From: Chara braunii
Lineage: Eukaryota; Streptophyta; Charophyceae; Charales; Characeae
DNA: 20,435 nucleotides
Assembly (NCBI GenBank): GCA_003427395.1
Contig: BFEA01001270.1
Location: 25,251 to 45,685 of the forward strand
Direction of reading: 5' to 3'
Position numbers and translations under genes: made by a program. Positions 19,828 through 20,435 of this stretch are shown here, one piece after another. Position 1 is the first letter of the stretch. The number at the start of each line of letters is the position of its first letter. The notes under the pieces are model-generated. The model was not told the origin of the DNA, ran no database searches, and saw only the letters and a list, made by a program, of their open reading frames with translations.

Positions 19828-19985
19828 GAGAGAGAGAGGAAGGGAGGAAAAGAGGAAGCGAAGAGAGAGGACATGAGAGGCCCCACATCCTAATCGCCCT
19901 TGACCCTTGACCCATCCTAACCGGCCCTACCCGAGACTCCGTGTGCCCCCTTGCGGCCCCTATGGCTCTCGAGTGGATGAGGGAG

Positions 19986-20435
19986 GTGATAAGAGAAGAA
20001 GGGTTGAGGTGGTCGGCTATGGTGGATGGTGAAGGTGATGGAGGTGGAAGAGGGGTCGAGATGGCCGGCTACGGCGGATGGGTGCGGGTGATGGAGGAAG
20101 GAGAAGGGTCGAGGTGGTCGGCTATGGTGGATGGGTGTAGGTGATGGAGGTGGAAGAAGGGTTGAGGTGGCCGGCTATGGCGGATGGGTGTGGGTGATGG
20201 AGGAAGGAGAAGGGTTGAGGTGGTCGGCTATGGTGGATGGATGTAGGTGATGGAGGTGGAAGAAGGGTTGAGGTGGTTGGCTATGGTGGATGGGTGTAGG
20301 TGATGGAGGAAGAAGAAGGGTTGAGGTGGCTGGCTATGGTGGACGGGTGTAGGTGATGAAGGTGGGAGAAGGGATGAGGTGGTCGGCTATGGTGGATGGG
20401 TGTAGGTGATGGAGGTGGAAGAAGGGTTGGGGTGG
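19986..20435 (+). repeat. 53-bp minisatellite array with alternating subtypes
   Basis: Units begin at GTGAT at 19986, 20035, 20088, 20141, 20194, 20247, 20300, 20353 and 20406. Spacing is 53 bp except for the first unit (49 bp). From 20035 the units alternate between a GGAGGTGGAAG type and a GGAGGAAGGAG-like type, implying amplification of a 106-bp dimer. The last two units are both of the first type. The array runs off the window. The unit length is not a multiple of three, so it is unlikely to encode a repeat protein. Confidence 0.97.

Noticed and set aside
19631-19915. ORFs of 68-94 codons on both strands
   Set aside because: Artefacts of the (GA)n tract.
19986-20435. CRISPR-like array
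   Set aside because: The whole 53-bp unit is repeated; there are no unique spacers.

Overview
The window looks like accessory, repeat-dominated nuclear DNA of a eukaryote, most likely of the green (plant or charophyte) lineage. The reasons are long dinucleotide microsatellites, a 53-bp minisatellite, decayed retroelement gag genes with CCHC zinc knuckles, and no bacterial gene packing, rRNA or tRNA. The lineage is a tentative inference. No intact housekeeping gene was recognised.

Layout. A diverged repeat of about 1.2 kb lies at the left edge (1-1195) and again in inverted orientation at the right (18578-19822). Both copies end outward in a (CT)n/(GA)n tract, and together they bracket about 17.4 kb. 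Inside the left arm is a direct repeat pair (about 1370-1960 and 2640-3270), then two stretches dense in perfect hairpins (3944-4190 and 5694-6646) separated by an AT-rich block with a degenerate tandem repeat (5001-5340). A decayed protein-level tandem repeat follows on the plus strand (6905-7413), then a compound (AC)n(GA)n microsatellite (7495-7671). About 1.6 kb after that holds no supportable gene.

The coding relics lie on the minus strand between 16.84 and 9.69 kb. Read in transcription order they are: four tandem paralogous ORFs of an unrecognised family (units A, B, C and D, about 0.87-0.92 kb apart, each beginning Met-Ala-Arg or Met-Arg-Arg and carrying P-x-F-[LIM]-[VL]-[DE] and G-[PS]-F-x-G-[NDE] motifs); a small basic ORF of unknown worth; a retroelement gag (gag1) with coiled-coil, capsid-like and CCHC regions; and a second gag copy (gag2) that lacks the capsid-like core. 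Most units carry in-frame stops or frameshifts. Only unit A is nearly intact. No reverse transcriptase, integrase or protease was recognised.

The most interesting observation is the four-member ORF family placed head-to-tail upstream of gag, inside a region bounded by long inverted repeats. It could be an amplified extra ORF of a retroelement, the remains of an integrated virus-like element, or a host gene cluster invaded by retroelements. Sequence reading alone cannot decide. A 53-bp minisatellite with alternating subtypes runs off the right edge.
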